DNA of 64,000 nt from Streptomyces pilosus (GCF_014649835.1 NZ_BMTU01000012.1:164273-228272), one strand, 5' to 3'. Counted from the first letter of the stretch, positions 41,883-53,640 are shown. Numbers and translations: made by a program. The notes: generated by a model from the sequence alone, not told the origin.

Positions 41883-43940
41883 TCAATCTTCAGCGGATGC
41901 GCTACGGATTTCGCAGGCGTTAGGGCCGTGTTCCGGTGTGGAGTCGCCTTCCGGGTCCTCCTCGGCCAGCATCCGCTCGGCCGTGCCCCGGTGCAGCGCG
42001 GCGGACGCGGCGTCGCCGAGGTGCTCGAAGGAGTCGGCGAGGCGCAGGTGCAGTGCGGCCTGCAGGCGGGTGTCCTCGGCCCGGCGCGCCCACTCCACGG
42101 CCTCCCGGCAGGTGCGCAGCGACTCGTCGAGCCGGCCCGCGTACTCCTGCACCCGGGCCAGTTCGCTCAGGGCCCGCGCCTGGGCGGCCGTGTCGCCCTG
42201 CCTGCGGTGCCCGGCGACGGACGCGCGCCAGTCGCGCAGCGCGTCGCCGTACCGGCCGGCGTAGGTGTGGGCGGCGCCGATGCGGCCGTAGAGCCGGGCG
42301 GCCTCCGCGTGCTCGCCCCGGGCCAGCCGCTCGGCGAGGGCCCGGCCGAACCAGTCGGCGGCCCGGTCGAAGTCCCCAAGTTCCAGGTGGGCGCCGCCTA
42401 CGGATTCCATCGCGCGGCCGGTCGCGTACGGGTCGTTCGCCTCGCGTCCGGCGTCCAGCGCGGCCCGGTAGCGCGTGAGGGCGTCCGCCGTGCGCCCGGT
42501 GTGGGCGTCGAGGTCGCCCAGGTTGAGCAGGGCCGCCGCCCGCTCCCGGGGCAGCGCGCGGCGCTCGGCGACGTCGAGGACCAGCCCGTGGATGTCGTAC
42601 AGGTCGCTCGCGGCGGCCTGGGTGCCGAAGTGGGCGGCCATGGCGCGCACCAGCTGGGACATCAGGCGCCTGGCGAGGGTGTCCAGTTCCCCGTCCGCGA
42701 CCGCGAGCCGGGCGGCGGCCAGCAGGGCGGGCCGGCGCAGCCGCAGCCAGTCGGCGGCGGCCCGGGGGCTGGGGAAGCGCAGGGCGCGCGGCATGCCGAG
42801 GAGCCTCTCGCGCGCCTGGGGGCTGTCGGTCTCGGTGATCGCCCGGCACGACTGGAGCAGCCGTACGGTCCGCTCCAGCATGCGGGCGCGGGCCAGCTGG
42901 AGCTCGCCGGGCTTCTCGTGCTCCGCCGCGAGGTCGCGCAGCAGCGGGTGCAGGCAGCGGGGCACCCGGTACTGCGGCTGGGCGGAGCCCACCGAGTGCA
43001 GCAGGCCGTGGACGGCGAAGCCGTCCAGGGTGGTGCGGGCGGCCTCCACCGGGCAGCCGGTGAGCGCGGCGGCGGTGTGCGGGTCGACCAGGCCCCCCGG
43101 GGCGAGGCTGAGCAGGCGCAGCATCCGGGCGGCGGTCGTGGGCAGCGAGTCGTGCACCAGCCGTCCCACCCGGGTGACGGCGCCGTCCTGTCCGGGGTCG
43201 GTGTGCAGTTGCCTGGCGAGGTCGGCGACGGCGGCCTTGGGCCGGGCGGCCAGCCAGCCGCCGGCCAGCACCAGCGCGGCGGGCAGGCCCTGGCACTGCT
43301 CGGCGAGCCGCTCGGCGGCCCGGGGGTCGACCGTGACGCGCACCGATCCGGTCAGCCGGGACAGCAGCTCCACCCCGGACTTGGTGTCGAGGCCGCCCAG
43401 GGTGCAGGGGCGGACGTCGGCGATGCCGGTGAGCGGTCCGGAGGAGACGGTGACGGCGAGGCAGTCCGGGTTGTCGGGGAGCAGCGCGTCGACCTGCTCC
43501 GCGTCGGCCGCGTCGTCCAGCAGCAGCACCGCACGGCGGTCGGCGAGGGCGGTGCGCAGCGCCTCGGTCAGCTCGTCCTCGGGGGCTCCGGCCGGGACGG
43601 GCGTCTCCAGGACGTCGAGCAGTTCCCGGGCCGCGCGCCCGACGGGCACGCGGGTGCCGTCCGGTTCGCTGAGGCGGGCGCGCAGCACCCCGTCGGGGTA
43701 GCGTCCGGCGACCTGGCGCACGAGTTCCTCGGCGAGGGCCGTCCGCCCGGATCCGGGCCGGCCCGCGATCAGCAGGACGCGCGCGCGGGGTGCCTTGCGG
43801 CCGGAGAGCGTGTCCAGTCCTGCGCGCTCGATGTCCGCGCGCAGCTCCTTCAACTCCCTGGTGCGGCCCAGGAATCGACCTTCCGGGGCAGCGTCCTCGA
43901 GGAGCCGCACACCATCGGGGTCCACCGCCTGATCCGTCAC
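41883..43940 (-). CDS. NB-ARC/TPR ATPase-like protein
   Basis: 685 residues. The first 350 are an AAA/NB-ARC (AfsR-type) module: RFLGRTRELKELRADIE, then LLIAGRPGSGRTALAEELV, where the Walker A Lys is Arg, then AVLLLDDAAD as Walker B. The second half is a series of TPR units (for example ALLNLGDLDAHTGRTADALTRYRAALD, with A.. G.. Y.. pattern). No DNA-binding SARP domain is present. It may be a signalling scaffold. The GTG at 43940 has GGGAG eight bases upstream. In M. tuberculosis the gene between the NUDIX gene and the parA region is xerD; here this protein holds that place. Confidence 0.8.
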   Translation of the reverse strand: MTDQAVDPDGVRLLEDAAPEGRFLGRTRELKELRADIERAGLDTLSGRKAPRARVLLIAGRPGSGRTALAEELVRQVAGRYPDGVLRARLSEPDGTRVPVGRAARELLDVLETPVPAGAPEDELTEALRTALADRRAVLLLDDAADAEQVDALLPDNPDCLAVTVSSGPLTGIADVRPCTLGGLDTKSGVELLSRLTGSVRVTVDPRAAERLAEQCQGLPAALVLAGGWLAARPKAAVADLARQLHTDPGQDGAVTRVGRLVHDSLPTTAARMLRLLSLAPGGLVDPHTAAALTGCPVEAARTTLDGFAVHGLLHSVGSAQPQYRVPRCLHPLLRDLAAEHEKPGELQLARARMLERTVRLLQSCRAITETDSPQARERLLGMPRALRFPSPRAAADWLRLRRPALLAAARLAVADGELDTLARRLMSQLVRAMAAHFGTQAAASDLYDIHGLVLDVAERRALPRERAAALLNLGDLDAHTGRTADALTRYRAALDAGREANDPYATGRAMESVGGAHLELGDFDRAADWFGRALAERLARGEHAEAARLYGRIGAAHTYAGRYGDALRDWRASVAGHRRQGDTAAQARALSELARVQEYAGRLDESLRTCREAVEWARRAEDTRLQAALHLRLADSFEHLGDAASAALHRGTAERMLAEEDPEGDSTPEHGPNACEIRSASAED

Positions 43941-44183
43941 GGGCCACACTCCCGTCCCACCGCACGCGCAGGCCCGCCGGGTCTTCCGGACCGGGCTTTT
44001 CGCAGAGCCTAGTTCACTCTCTGCGACGTTCCGTGAGGAGCGCGGCACGGGGGGCGAGACTCCCCCGATCGGATCAGCAGATCGTAGGACCGATGGTGTC
44101 GAGGGGGCGGTACGAGGGACGCGGGACGCCGCGCGGCCGGTCCCGGCGGGCGGGCGACCGGGCGGCGCGGCGACCCCGTCGGC

Positions 44184-44810
44184 TCACGCCTCGAAGGGCC
44201 GCGCCGGCCACGGGGCCTGCGCGGGACGCAGCGCGTCCAGTCCGTCACCGCTCCGCGCGGCGACGACCGACAGGACGCCCACCACCAGGCAGTTGTTGTG
44301 CAGATCCCCGGCCAGCACCCCGCGCACCAGCTCGTCGAGGGGGACCCGGGCGAGCTCCATGTCGGCCTCCTCGTCCTCGACGGCGAAGCGGTCGCCCTCG
44401 GCCTCGGACAGCCCGCGCGCCAGGAAGATCCGTACGGCTTCGTCGCAGCCGCCGGGCGTCGTGTAGACGTCGGTCAGCACCCGCCAGTCCTCCGCCTTGA
44501 CGTGCGCCTCCTCGTACAGCTCCCGCTGGGCCGCGTGCAGCGGGTTCTCGCCGACCACGTCGAGCAGGCCGGCCGGGATCTCCCACAGCTTCTGGCGCAC
44601 CGGATGCCGGTACTGGCGCAGCACCAGGGCCCGGTCGGCGTCGTCGAGGGCGAGGACGGCCACGGACCCGGGGTGGACCTGGTAGTCGCGCCGGACCACG
44701 GCACCGCCGGGCATGACCACCTCGTCCGTGCGGACGGAGGTCTTGTTGCCCGTGAACGGGGTCTCGGTCCCGCGGATCTCCCACTCTTCCGGGGCGTCCT
44801 TGATCGTCAT
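44184..44810 (-). CDS. NUDIX ADP-ribose pyrophosphatase
   Basis: 208 residues. The Nudix box GLLDVVGENPLHAAQRELYEEAHV (cited by the GE-x7-REL-x-EE core) follows EIPAGLLD; preceding VLRQYRHPVRQKLWEIPAG and later VYTTPGGCDEAVRIFLA match ADP-ribose pyrophosphatases. It hydrolyses ADP-ribose to AMP and ribose phosphate, and its gene sits next to pyrG in many actinobacteria. ATG 44810 has GAAGGA five bases upstream. A terminator separates it from pyrG. Confidence 0.88.
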   Translation of the reverse strand: MTIKDAPEEWEIRGTETPFTGNKTSVRTDEVVMPGGAVVRRDYQVHPGSVAVLALDDADRALVLRQYRHPVRQKLWEIPAGLLDVVGENPLHAAQRELYEEAHVKAEDWRVLTDVYTTPGGCDEAVRIFLARGLSEAEGDRFAVEDEEADMELARVPLDELVRGVLAGDLHNNCLVVGVLSVVAARSGDGLDALRPAQAPWPARPFEA

Positions 44811-44854
44811 GCCTGTCCTTCCCGACGTACTGCTCTGGTGCGCGGTGCCTGGGT

Positions 44855-44900
44855 AAAAAAGCGGCCGGGGTGCGCCCCTCCTTGAAGGTTCGCACCCCGG
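44855..44900 (-). terminator. Intrinsic terminator after pyrG
   Basis: A 10-bp perfect stem (44865-44874 with 44891-44900), a 16-base loop, and on the minus strand a run of six Ts after the stem. The loop contains AAGGAGGGG, resembling a ribosome-binding site. Confidence 0.9.
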
Positions 44901-44920
44901 CAACCGTACAACCGGGTGTG

Positions 44921-46570
<1,650 letters not shown>

Positions 46571-47030
46571 GGCCAAGAGGGGGCTCCCGTGGTCGCGGTC
46601 TGAGGGTGCGGTTCCGGGGTTTCTCGCCCACCGGTCCACGGGCTACCAGCGTAACAGCGCCGCGCGGTGATGGCTCACGGCCACGCTCCGCGCACGCGCC
46701 GGCACAGGGTAGGCACCGTGCACCGGGCCCTCACCTCCTGGTCACCCGTTCGGCGGAGCCGGGTTGCCCCGAGCGGCACACAGATCATCTACGTGCGTCG
46801 TATCCTGCTCGGACACTCGCTGCCGAGCCCGGCCGGCCGAACGGCACCACCCCCGCCCGTAAGTTCCGGAAAAACGTGAGCTCGTCAGTTCGTTGAGCAA
46901 CAATTGACGCTTTGCCATCACGGCCGAGTGACTGATGTGCTGGAAGCTCGACGACGATCGCAAGAAAACCCTGACCGCACTAGCGACAACCCCCTCGCGG
47001 GGTGACGTGGCCGTTCGACTGGAGATGCAC
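46571..47030. other. Divergent intergenic region pyrG / GH15
   Basis: 460 bp. TTGACG at 46904-46909 could be a -35 for the rightward GH15 gene. No -10, hairpin or known operator is convincing, and no supported gene lies here. Confidence 0.45.
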
Positions 47031-48833
47031 GTGGCCGGGCGCATCGAGGACTACGCACTCATCGGAGACATGCAGACAGCGGCGCTGGTCTGCCGGGACG
47101 GCACGGTGGACTGGCTGTGCCTGCCCCGCTTCGACTCGCACGCCATCTTCGCCGGCCTGCTGGGCACCGAGGATCATGGCTTCTGGCGGCTGGGTCCCGC
47201 CCACGCCGACGACGCCGAACCGCCGAGCGCCACCCGGCGCGGGTACCGCGGCGACTCGCTGATCCTGGAGTCGGAGTGGGAGACGCCGCGCGGCACGGTC
47301 CGGGTGACGGACTTCATGCCCCCGCGCGACGGCGCACCGCAGCTGATCCGCATCGTGGAGGGCGTCTCGGGCCGCGTGCCCATGCGCTCGGCGCTGCGGA
47401 TGCGCTTCTCCTACGGCAGGATCGTCCCGTGGGTGCACCGGCACGAGGGGCGCACGGTCGCCGTCGCCGGGCCGGACTCGGTCTGGTACGACACCCCCGC
47501 CGAGACCTACGGCGAGTCGCTGACCACGTACTCCGACTTCACCGTCGCGCAGGGCGAGCGGATCGCGTTCACCCTTTCCTGGGAGCCGTCCCACAAGGAG
47601 CCGCCCCCGCTGCCGGAGCCGGAGCAGTCCCTGACGGCGACGGAGGACTTCTGGCGCGAGTGGGTCGAGCACTGCACGTACCACGGCCCCTACCGTGAGG
47701 CCGTGATCCGCTCCCTGATCACGCTGAAGGCCCTGACGTACGCCCCCACCGGCGGCATCGTCGCCGCGCCCACCACCTCCCTGCCGGAGGACATCGGGGG
47801 CGTCCGCAACTGGGACTACCGCTACACCTGGCTGCGCGACGCGGCGATCACCCTGTCGTCGCTGCTGCGCACCGGCTACCGCGAGGAGGCCCGCGCCTGG
47901 CGCGAGTGGCTGCTGCGCGCGGTGGCGGGCGACCCGGAGAACCTGCAGATCATGTACGGCATCGCCGGGGAGCGCGAGCTCGGCGAGGCGGAGCTGGACT
48001 GGCTGCCCGGCTACGAGAACTCCGCCCCGGTCCGGGTGGGCAACGGCGCGGCGCACCAGCTCCAGCTGGACGTGTACGGCGAGGTCACCGAGGCCCTCCA
48101 CCTGGCCCACATGACGGGTCTGGCGCGCAACGACTACGCCTCGCTGCTCCAGCTGAAGCTGATCCGCTACCTGGAGAAGCACTGGACGGAGCCGGACGAG
48201 GGCATCTGGGAGGTGCGCGGTCCGCGCCGCCACTTCGTGCACTCCAAGGTGATGGCGTGGGTGGCCGTCGACCGCACCATCAAGCTCATCGAGTCCGGCG
48301 ACGCCGACGGCCCGCTGGAGCGGTGGAAGCAGCTGCGCGAGGACATCCACCGGGACGTGTGCGAGAAGGGCTACGACAAGGAGCGCAACACCTTCACCCA
48401 GTCCTACGGCTCCAAGGAACTGGACGCCTCCCTGCTGCTGATCCCGCAGGTGGGTTTCCTGCCGCCGGACGACAAGCGCGTGATCGGCACCGTCGAGGCG
48501 ATCCAGCGCGAGCTGTCCACCTCCGACGGGTTCATCCTGCGCTACCCGACGGAGGGCAAGGACGAGGGCGTGGACGGCCTGCCGGGCGACGAGGGGGCGT
48601 TCCTCGCCTGCTCGTTCTGGATGGCCGACGACCTGGCGATGATCGGCCGGGTGGACGAGGCGCGCCGGCTGTTCGAGAAGCTGCTCGCCCTGCGCAACGA
48701 CCTCGGTCTGCTGGCGGAGGAGTGGGACCCGCACCTGCAGCGCCAGGTGGGCAACTTCCCGCAGGCCTTCAGCCACGTCCCGCTCATCGACACCGCCCTG
48801 CGGCTGACGGCCTCCGGGGCGTACGGGGGCTGA
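47031..48833 (+). CDS. GH15 glucoamylase/trehalase-like protein
   Basis: 600 residues. The N-terminal super-beta domain opens RIEDYALIGDMQTAALVCRDGTVDWLCLPRFDS (cited by DYALIGDMQTAAL and DWLCLPRFDS), and the alpha/alpha barrel carries NWDYRYTWLRDAAIT, ETLHLAH-type VTEALHLAHM and LAEEWDP with the catalytic Glu residues. There is no signal peptide, so it acts in the cytosol, perhaps on trehalose or maltodextrin. GTG 47031 has GGAG six bases upstream; ATG 47025 is an alternative. Confidence 0.87.
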   Translation: MAGRIEDYALIGDMQTAALVCRDGTVDWLCLPRFDSHAIFAGLLGTEDHGFWRLGPAHADDAEPPSATRRGYRGDSLILESEWETPRGTVRVTDFMPPRDGAPQLIRIVEGVSGRVPMRSALRMRFSYGRIVPWVHRHEGRTVAVAGPDSVWYDTPAETYGESLTTYSDFTVAQGERIAFTLSWEPSHKEPPPLPEPEQSLTATEDFWREWVEHCTYHGPYREAVIRSLITLKALTYAPTGGIVAAPTTSLPEDIGGVRNWDYRYTWLRDAAITLSSLLRTGYREEARAWREWLLRAVAGDPENLQIMYGIAGERELGEAELDWLPGYENSAPVRVGNGAAHQLQLDVYGEVTEALHLAHMTGLARNDYASLLQLKLIRYLEKHWTEPDEGIWEVRGPRRHFVHSKVMAWVAVDRTIKLIESGDADGPLERWKQLREDIHRDVCEKGYDKERNTFTQSYGSKELDASLLLIPQVGFLPPDDKRVIGTVEAIQRELSTSDGFILRYPTEGKDEGVDGLPGDEGAFLACSFWMADDLAMIGRVDEARRLFEKLLALRNDLGLLAEEWDPHLQRQVGNFPQAFSHVPLIDTALRLTASGAYGG

Positions 48834-48870
48834 GAGCCGGCCTGCCCGCGCCCCGGGTACCGTCCGCTGC

Positions 48871-50499
48871 ATGAACACCAGCGCACCCCCTCCCACGGGC
48901 ATCACCGTGCAGCGCGCCCTGGACCTCCCCGGCCTGCGCAGCGGCCTACCGGAGATCCTCACCGGCGCCGACCGGCTGGATCGCACGGTGCGCTGGGTGC
49001 ACGCGGGCGAGGTGCCCAACATCGCCTCGCTGCTCAAGGGCGGCGAGCTGTTGCTGACCACCGGGTACGGGCTCGGCACCCGCCCGGCGGAGCAGCGGGC
49101 GTTCGTGCGCACCCTGGCCGAGCGGGGCATCGCGGCGCTCGTGGTGGAGCTGGGGCCGCGTTTCAGCCGGCTGCCCGCGGCCCTCGTCGACGGGGCCAGG
49201 GCGGCGGGGCTGCCGCTGGTCCAGCTGCACCGCGAGGTGCCCTTCGTGACGGTCACCGAGGAGGTCCACACCGAGATCGTCAACGGGCACTACGCCCTGC
49301 TGCAGCGCGCGGAGGAGGTGCACCGCCGCTGCACCGAGGCGCTGCTCGGCGGTGGCGGGGTCCCGCAGGTCCTGGAGATCCTCGCCGGGTTCAGCGGCAA
49401 CCCGGTGTTCCTGGAGACGACCGACGGGCAGCTGCTGTACGCGGCGGGCGAGGGCCCCGAGGGCGCGGATCCGCTCCAGGTGTGGGAGGGGCTGCGCGAC
49501 CGGCACCGGGACGATCCGCCGGCCGGTTCGGTCCTGGTGGACGTGCCCGGCGGGGGTCCCGGCAGCGGCGGGGTGCGGGCGCGGCTGGTGCTGCTCCCGG
49601 TGCGCAGCGCGCCGGAGCCGGTGCACCGGATGGCGGCCGAGCGGGCGGCGGGCATCCTCGCCGTGGTGCTGATGCAGGCGCGGCAGGAGGAGGAGCTGGC
49701 GGCGCGCGGCCGGGGTGACTTCCTCACCGACCTCGCCGAGGGCCGCGTCGGCGCGTCGGACGCGCCCGCCCAGGCGCGGGTGCTGGGTTTCCGGCCGGGC
49801 GGGGGGCCGCTGCTGCCGGTGGTGATGCGGCTCGGTGACGCGTTGTCCCCGCAGGGGGGCGGCTGGGCGGTGCTGGCCCGGGCGGTGGGCGAGGAACTGG
49901 CCGTGCTCGGGGTGCCCGTGCTGCTCGGTGTGCGGCCGGTGGAGGGGCGGGTGCCGCTGCTGCTCGGGCTGCGGGCGGAGGCGGACCGGCCGGCCGTCGC
50001 CGGCCGGGTGGCGGCCGCGCTGCGGGCCGGGGTGGAGCGGGCGGGGCTGCTGCGGCCCGGGGGCGGGCCGCCCGTCGTGGTGGTCGGTCCGGCCGGCGAC
50101 TGGGCGGCGGCGTCGACGGGGCTGCGGCACGCGGCGGAGACGGCGACAGCCGCCCAGGGCCTGCCCGACCGTCCCTGGTACGACGCCCGCCGGCTGGACA
50201 TCGACCTGCTGCTGTGGCGGCTGCGGGACCATCCGGACCTGGCGGCGTTCGTGGAGCGCGCGATCGGGCCGGTCCTGGACCACGACCGGCGCTCCAGGCC
50301 GCCGCTGCTGCCCACCCTGGAGACGTATCTGGCCCACGCGGGACGCAAGGCGGAGACGGCCCGCGAACTGCACCTGAACCGGCAGACGCTCTACAACCGG
50401 CTCGCCCGCATCGGTGAGTTGCTGGGCACCGACCTCGACGACCCGCAGACGGTCCTGGCACTGGGCCTCGCCCTGCGCGCCCGCCGGCACGTGCCGTGA
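48871..50499 (+). CDS. PucR-family transcriptional regulator
   Basis: 542 residues: an N-terminal PucR domain (ITVQRALDLPGLRSGLPEILTG ... VRWVHAGEVPNIASLLKGGELLLTTG), a GGDEF-like middle, and a C-terminal HTH_30 (TARELHLNRQTLYNRLARIGELLGTDL). PucR proteins activate purine or amino-acid catabolic genes in response to a metabolite. No obvious target operon is adjacent. It starts 37 bp after the GH15 stop and may be read from the same transcript. Confidence 0.9.
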   Translation: MNTSAPPPTGITVQRALDLPGLRSGLPEILTGADRLDRTVRWVHAGEVPNIASLLKGGELLLTTGYGLGTRPAEQRAFVRTLAERGIAALVVELGPRFSRLPAALVDGARAAGLPLVQLHREVPFVTVTEEVHTEIVNGHYALLQRAEEVHRRCTEALLGGGGVPQVLEILAGFSGNPVFLETTDGQLLYAAGEGPEGADPLQVWEGLRDRHRDDPPAGSVLVDVPGGGPGSGGVRARLVLLPVRSAPEPVHRMAAERAAGILAVVLMQARQEEELAARGRGDFLTDLAEGRVGASDAPAQARVLGFRPGGGPLLPVVMRLGDALSPQGGGWAVLARAVGEELAVLGVPVLLGVRPVEGRVPLLLGLRAEADRPAVAGRVAAALRAGVERAGLLRPGGGPPVVVVGPAGDWAAASTGLRHAAETATAAQGLPDRPWYDARRLDIDLLLWRLRDHPDLAAFVERAIGPVLDHDRRSRPPLLPTLETYLAHAGRKAETARELHLNRQTLYNRLARIGELLGTDLDDPQTVLALGLALRARRHVP

Positions 50500-50515
50500 G
50501 GGCCCGGTCCCGGCG

Positions 50516-51637
50516 TCAGATCAGCGGCCGGGGCCGCGTCAGCTCGTCGTACACGCTGAGCACCTGGGTGACCGTCTCGTCCTCGGTCGGCCAGGTGGCC
50601 GCCTGCCGCACGCCCCGCTCCCTGAGCAGTTCGCGGCGCCCGGGGTCGTCCAGCAGCCCCGTGACGGCGTCGGCGAGCGCCCGCGCGTTGCCGTACGGGA
50701 CGAGTTCGGCGGCGTCACCGACGAGTTCGGGGATGCCGCCGACCCGGGTCGCGACGAGCGGCACCCGCGCGTGGAGGGCTTCCTGGGCGAGCGGGGAGCG
50801 CGCCTCCCAACGGCTGGGCAGCAGCGCGACGTCGGCGGCGGCGAGCAGCTCGCCGACGTCCTCGCGCCGGCCGATCAGCCGCACCGGCAGCTCCTCGTCC
50901 TCGATCCTGCGCTGGAGTTCGGCGCGCAGCGGCCCCTCGCCCGCGAGCACCACCAGCGGCGCCGGGTCGCGCCGGCGCCACGCGTGGGTGGCGTCCAGCA
51001 GCACGTCGTAGCCCCGGTGGCGTTCCAGCGCGCCGACGGCGATGAGCAACGGGCGCCCCATGGCGCCGAGTTCGGCCCGGATCTTGGACCGCAGCCGGTC
51101 CGGGTCGTCCGGGGCGGGGGACGTGCGGGGGCCGGGCAGGGAGACGGCGGCCAGCCGCGCGTCGCGGGCTCCCGCGCGGCGCGCCCGGTCGACAAGGGCG
51201 GACGTCGTGCCGAGCACCACGGTGGCCGCCCTGACGACCCGCCGCTCCAGTACGCGCAGGAAGTGCGCGCGGGGCCCGTCGGCGTGCGCCCGGTCGTGCC
51301 AGGTGACGATCAGGGGTGTCCGCCGCCCGCCGAGCGCGAGGGCGGTGCGGAAGGAGGCGTGCAGCCCGTGGGCGTGGACCAGGTCGGCGCCGGTGCAGGC
51401 GGCCCGCAGCGCGGCCACCGATCCGGGGTCGCTGCTGCGCGGCACGTGGACGTGCTCGGCGCCCACCGCGGTGAAGTCGTAGGTGTGTTCCGCCTCCACG
51501 GGGGCGCACACCGTGACCCGCACGCCCCTGGCGACGAGCCCCGCGGCCAGCGAGCGCACATGGGCGACGCCGGCGGCGTTGCCACCGCCCAGCACCTGCA
51601 CGGTGCGCAGGGACGAGTGGCTGCTCACGGGGGTCAC
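50516..51637 (-). CDS. GT4-family glycosyltransferase
   Basis: 373 residues, GT-B fold. The N-terminal half has TVQVLGGGNAAGVAHVRSLAAGL and LVHAHGLHASFRTAL; the C-terminal half has LLIAVGALERHRGYDVLLDA, ADVALLPSRWEARSPLAQEALHARVPLVAT and VGGIPELVGD, the donor-binding E(x7)E region of GT4. Donor and acceptor are unknown. GTG 51637 or GTG 51628 may be the start. It is convergent with pucR, 17 bp apart. Confidence 0.88.
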   Translation of the reverse strand: MTPVSSHSSLRTVQVLGGGNAAGVAHVRSLAAGLVARGVRVTVCAPVEAEHTYDFTAVGAEHVHVPRSSDPGSVAALRAACTGADLVHAHGLHASFRTALALGGRRTPLIVTWHDRAHADGPRAHFLRVLERRVVRAATVVLGTTSALVDRARRAGARDARLAAVSLPGPRTSPAPDDPDRLRSKIRAELGAMGRPLLIAVGALERHRGYDVLLDATHAWRRRDPAPLVVLAGEGPLRAELQRRIEDEELPVRLIGRREDVGELLAAADVALLPSRWEARSPLAQEALHARVPLVATRVGGIPELVGDAAELVPYGNARALADAVTGLLDDPGRRELLRERGVRQAATWPTEDETVTQVLSVYDELTRPRPLI

Positions 51638-51873
51638 GTGGCCGGGCTCCTGGTTCGGGTCGGGCGGTCACGAAGAACGTACAGAAGGATCGCGCGGTGG
51701 GGGTGTACCGCGCGGTTTCCTACGCGTACTCCGTCAAGCATGCCAGGGTGCGCGCGGGTTACGTGAACCACCGAAACGGGGATCCGAATCCACCCGCACC
51801 CCCGAATCACCCGTACGAGTGACGGAGAGGCCGATTCCGTTTCCTGGCCGGCGCCGGTGGCCGCCGGCGGACC

Positions 51874-51899
51874 GCCGCACGGAGCGAACCCCGTGCGGC
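51874..51899 (-). terminator. Terminator after recN
   Basis: A 9-bp perfect stem (51874-51882 with 51891-51899) and an 8-base loop, 11 bp past the recN stop. Confidence 0.65.
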
Positions 51900-51909
51900 A
51901 CGGTTCCGG

Positions 51910-53640
51910 TCAGGCGTCCGCGCGGGCCGTCGCCAGCAGTTCCTCCGCGTGGGCGCGGGCGGTCTCCGAGTTCTCCTGGCCGGCCAGCATGCGGGACAAC
52001 TCCCGGATGCGGTCCTCGCCTTCGAGGACCTTCACACCGGACCGGGTCACCGACCCGTCGTTGGTCTTCTCCACCAGCAGCTGACGGTCGGCGAACGCCG
52101 CCACCTGCGGCAGGTGCGTGACGACCACGACCTGCGCGGTCCTCGCCAGCCGCGCGAGCCGCCGCCCGATCTCCACCGCGGCCTTGCCGCCCACTCCGGC
52201 GTCGACCTCGTCGAAGAGGTACGTCGGCACCGGGTCGGTCCCGGCGAACACGACCTCGACGGCCAGCATCACGCGCGACAGCTCACCGCCGGACGCTCCC
52301 TTGGCGATGGGCCGGGGCGGCGCACCCGGGTGCGGGGCGAGCAGCAGCTCGACCTCGTCGGCCCCCGACGGCCCGTAGGCGACGGTGCGCCCGCCGACCT
52401 CGACGCCCTCGGGGTCCTCGGTCTGCCGGATGTCGAAGGACACCCGCGCGTGCGGCATCGCGAGCGAGGCCAGCTCCGCGGTCACGGCCGCCGCGAACCG
52501 CTCCGCCGCCTCCGTGCGCGCGTCGGTCAGCTCCTGGGCGAGCACGCCCAGCTCGGCGCGGAGCGCGTCGCGTTCGGCGGTCAGCTCCCCGATCCGCTCG
52601 TCGTCGCCGTCCAGTTCGGTCAGCCGCGCGGCACCGCGCTCGGCCCACGCCAGTACGGCGGAGACGTCCTCGCCGTACTTGCGCACGAGGCCGGTGAGCG
52701 CGGCCCGCCGCTCCTCGACCGCCGCGAGCCGCAGCGGATCGGCGTCGAGGTCGTCGGCGTACCCCGCCAGTTCCCCGGCGACGTCGCGCAGCAGGATGCC
52801 GATCTCACCGATCCGGTCGGTCAGCGCGGCCAGCACCGGATCGTGCGCCCGTACGGCGTCCAGGGCCCGCTGGGCGCCCGCGACGAGCGTCCCGGCGTCC
52901 ACGCTCTCGGGATCCTCGGGATTCCCGGCGAGCGCCGAGTGGGCGAGCGCGGCGGCGGACGCCAGCGCCTCGGCGTGCCCGAGCCGCTCCGCCTCCTCCG
53001 CCAGCTCCACGTCCTCGCCCTCGCGGGGTTCCACGGCGGCGATCTCCTCCAGCCCGAAGCGCAGCAGGTCGGCCTCCTGGGCCCGCTCGCGCGCCCGGGT
53101 GGTGATCTGCTCCAGCTCGGCGCCGACCGCCCGCAGCCGCTTGTAGGCCTCGCCGTACTTGCCGAGCGGCACGGCGACCGCGTACCCGGCGTACCGGTCG
53201 AGCGCCTGCCGCTGCCGGGACAGCTTCAGCAGCCCCTGCTGGTCGGTCTGCCCGTGCACGGCCACGAGGTCGTCGGCGAGTTCCGCGAGCAGCCCCACCG
53301 GCACGCTCCGCCCGCCGAGGTGCGCCCGTGAGCGCCCCTCGGCGGAGACGGTCCGGCTGACCAGCAGGGTCCCGTCGTCCAGCTCGGCCCCGGCCTCCTC
53401 GGCGCGTGCGACGGCCGCGGCGCCCTCGGGCACGGCGATCCGTCCCTCGACGACCGCGTTCTTCGCCCCCATCCGCACGAGCGCCGCGTCCGCGCGTCCG
53501 CCCAGCAGCAGGCCCAGGCTGGTGACCACCATGGTCTTGCCCGCGCCCGTCTCCCCGGTGACGGCGGTGAACCCGGGCGAAAGCTCGACCACAGCGTCGT
53601 CGATGACCCCGAGCGACCGTATCCGCATCTCCTCAAGCAC
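51910..53640 (-). CDS. recN: DNA repair protein RecN
   Basis: 576 residues. An SMC-like ATPase: the Walker A GETGAGKTM is near residue 30, a coiled-coil region lies in the middle, the signature KGASGGELSRVMLA and the Walker B TYLFDEVDAGVGG come near the C-terminus. RecN acts at double-strand breaks. GTG 53640 starts the frame. The neighbours nadK and tlyA lie upstream in the same direction, as in M. tuberculosis. I saw no SOS box upstream. Confidence 0.95.
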   Translation of the reverse strand: MLEEMRIRSLGVIDDAVVELSPGFTAVTGETGAGKTMVVTSLGLLLGGRADAALVRMGAKNAVVEGRIAVPEGAAAVARAEEAGAELDDGTLLVSRTVSAEGRSRAHLGGRSVPVGLLAELADDLVAVHGQTDQQGLLKLSRQRQALDRYAGYAVAVPLGKYGEAYKRLRAVGAELEQITTRARERAQEADLLRFGLEEIAAVEPREGEDVELAEEAERLGHAEALASAAALAHSALAGNPEDPESVDAGTLVAGAQRALDAVRAHDPVLAALTDRIGEIGILLRDVAGELAGYADDLDADPLRLAAVEERRAALTGLVRKYGEDVSAVLAWAERGAARLTELDGDDERIGELTAERDALRAELGVLAQELTDARTEAAERFAAAVTAELASLAMPHARVSFDIRQTEDPEGVEVGGRTVAYGPSGADEVELLLAPHPGAPPRPIAKGASGGELSRVMLAVEVVFAGTDPVPTYLFDEVDAGVGGKAAVEIGRRLARLARTAQVVVVTHLPQVAAFADRQLLVEKTNDGSVTRSGVKVLEGEDRIRELSRMLAGQENSETARAHAEELLATARADA

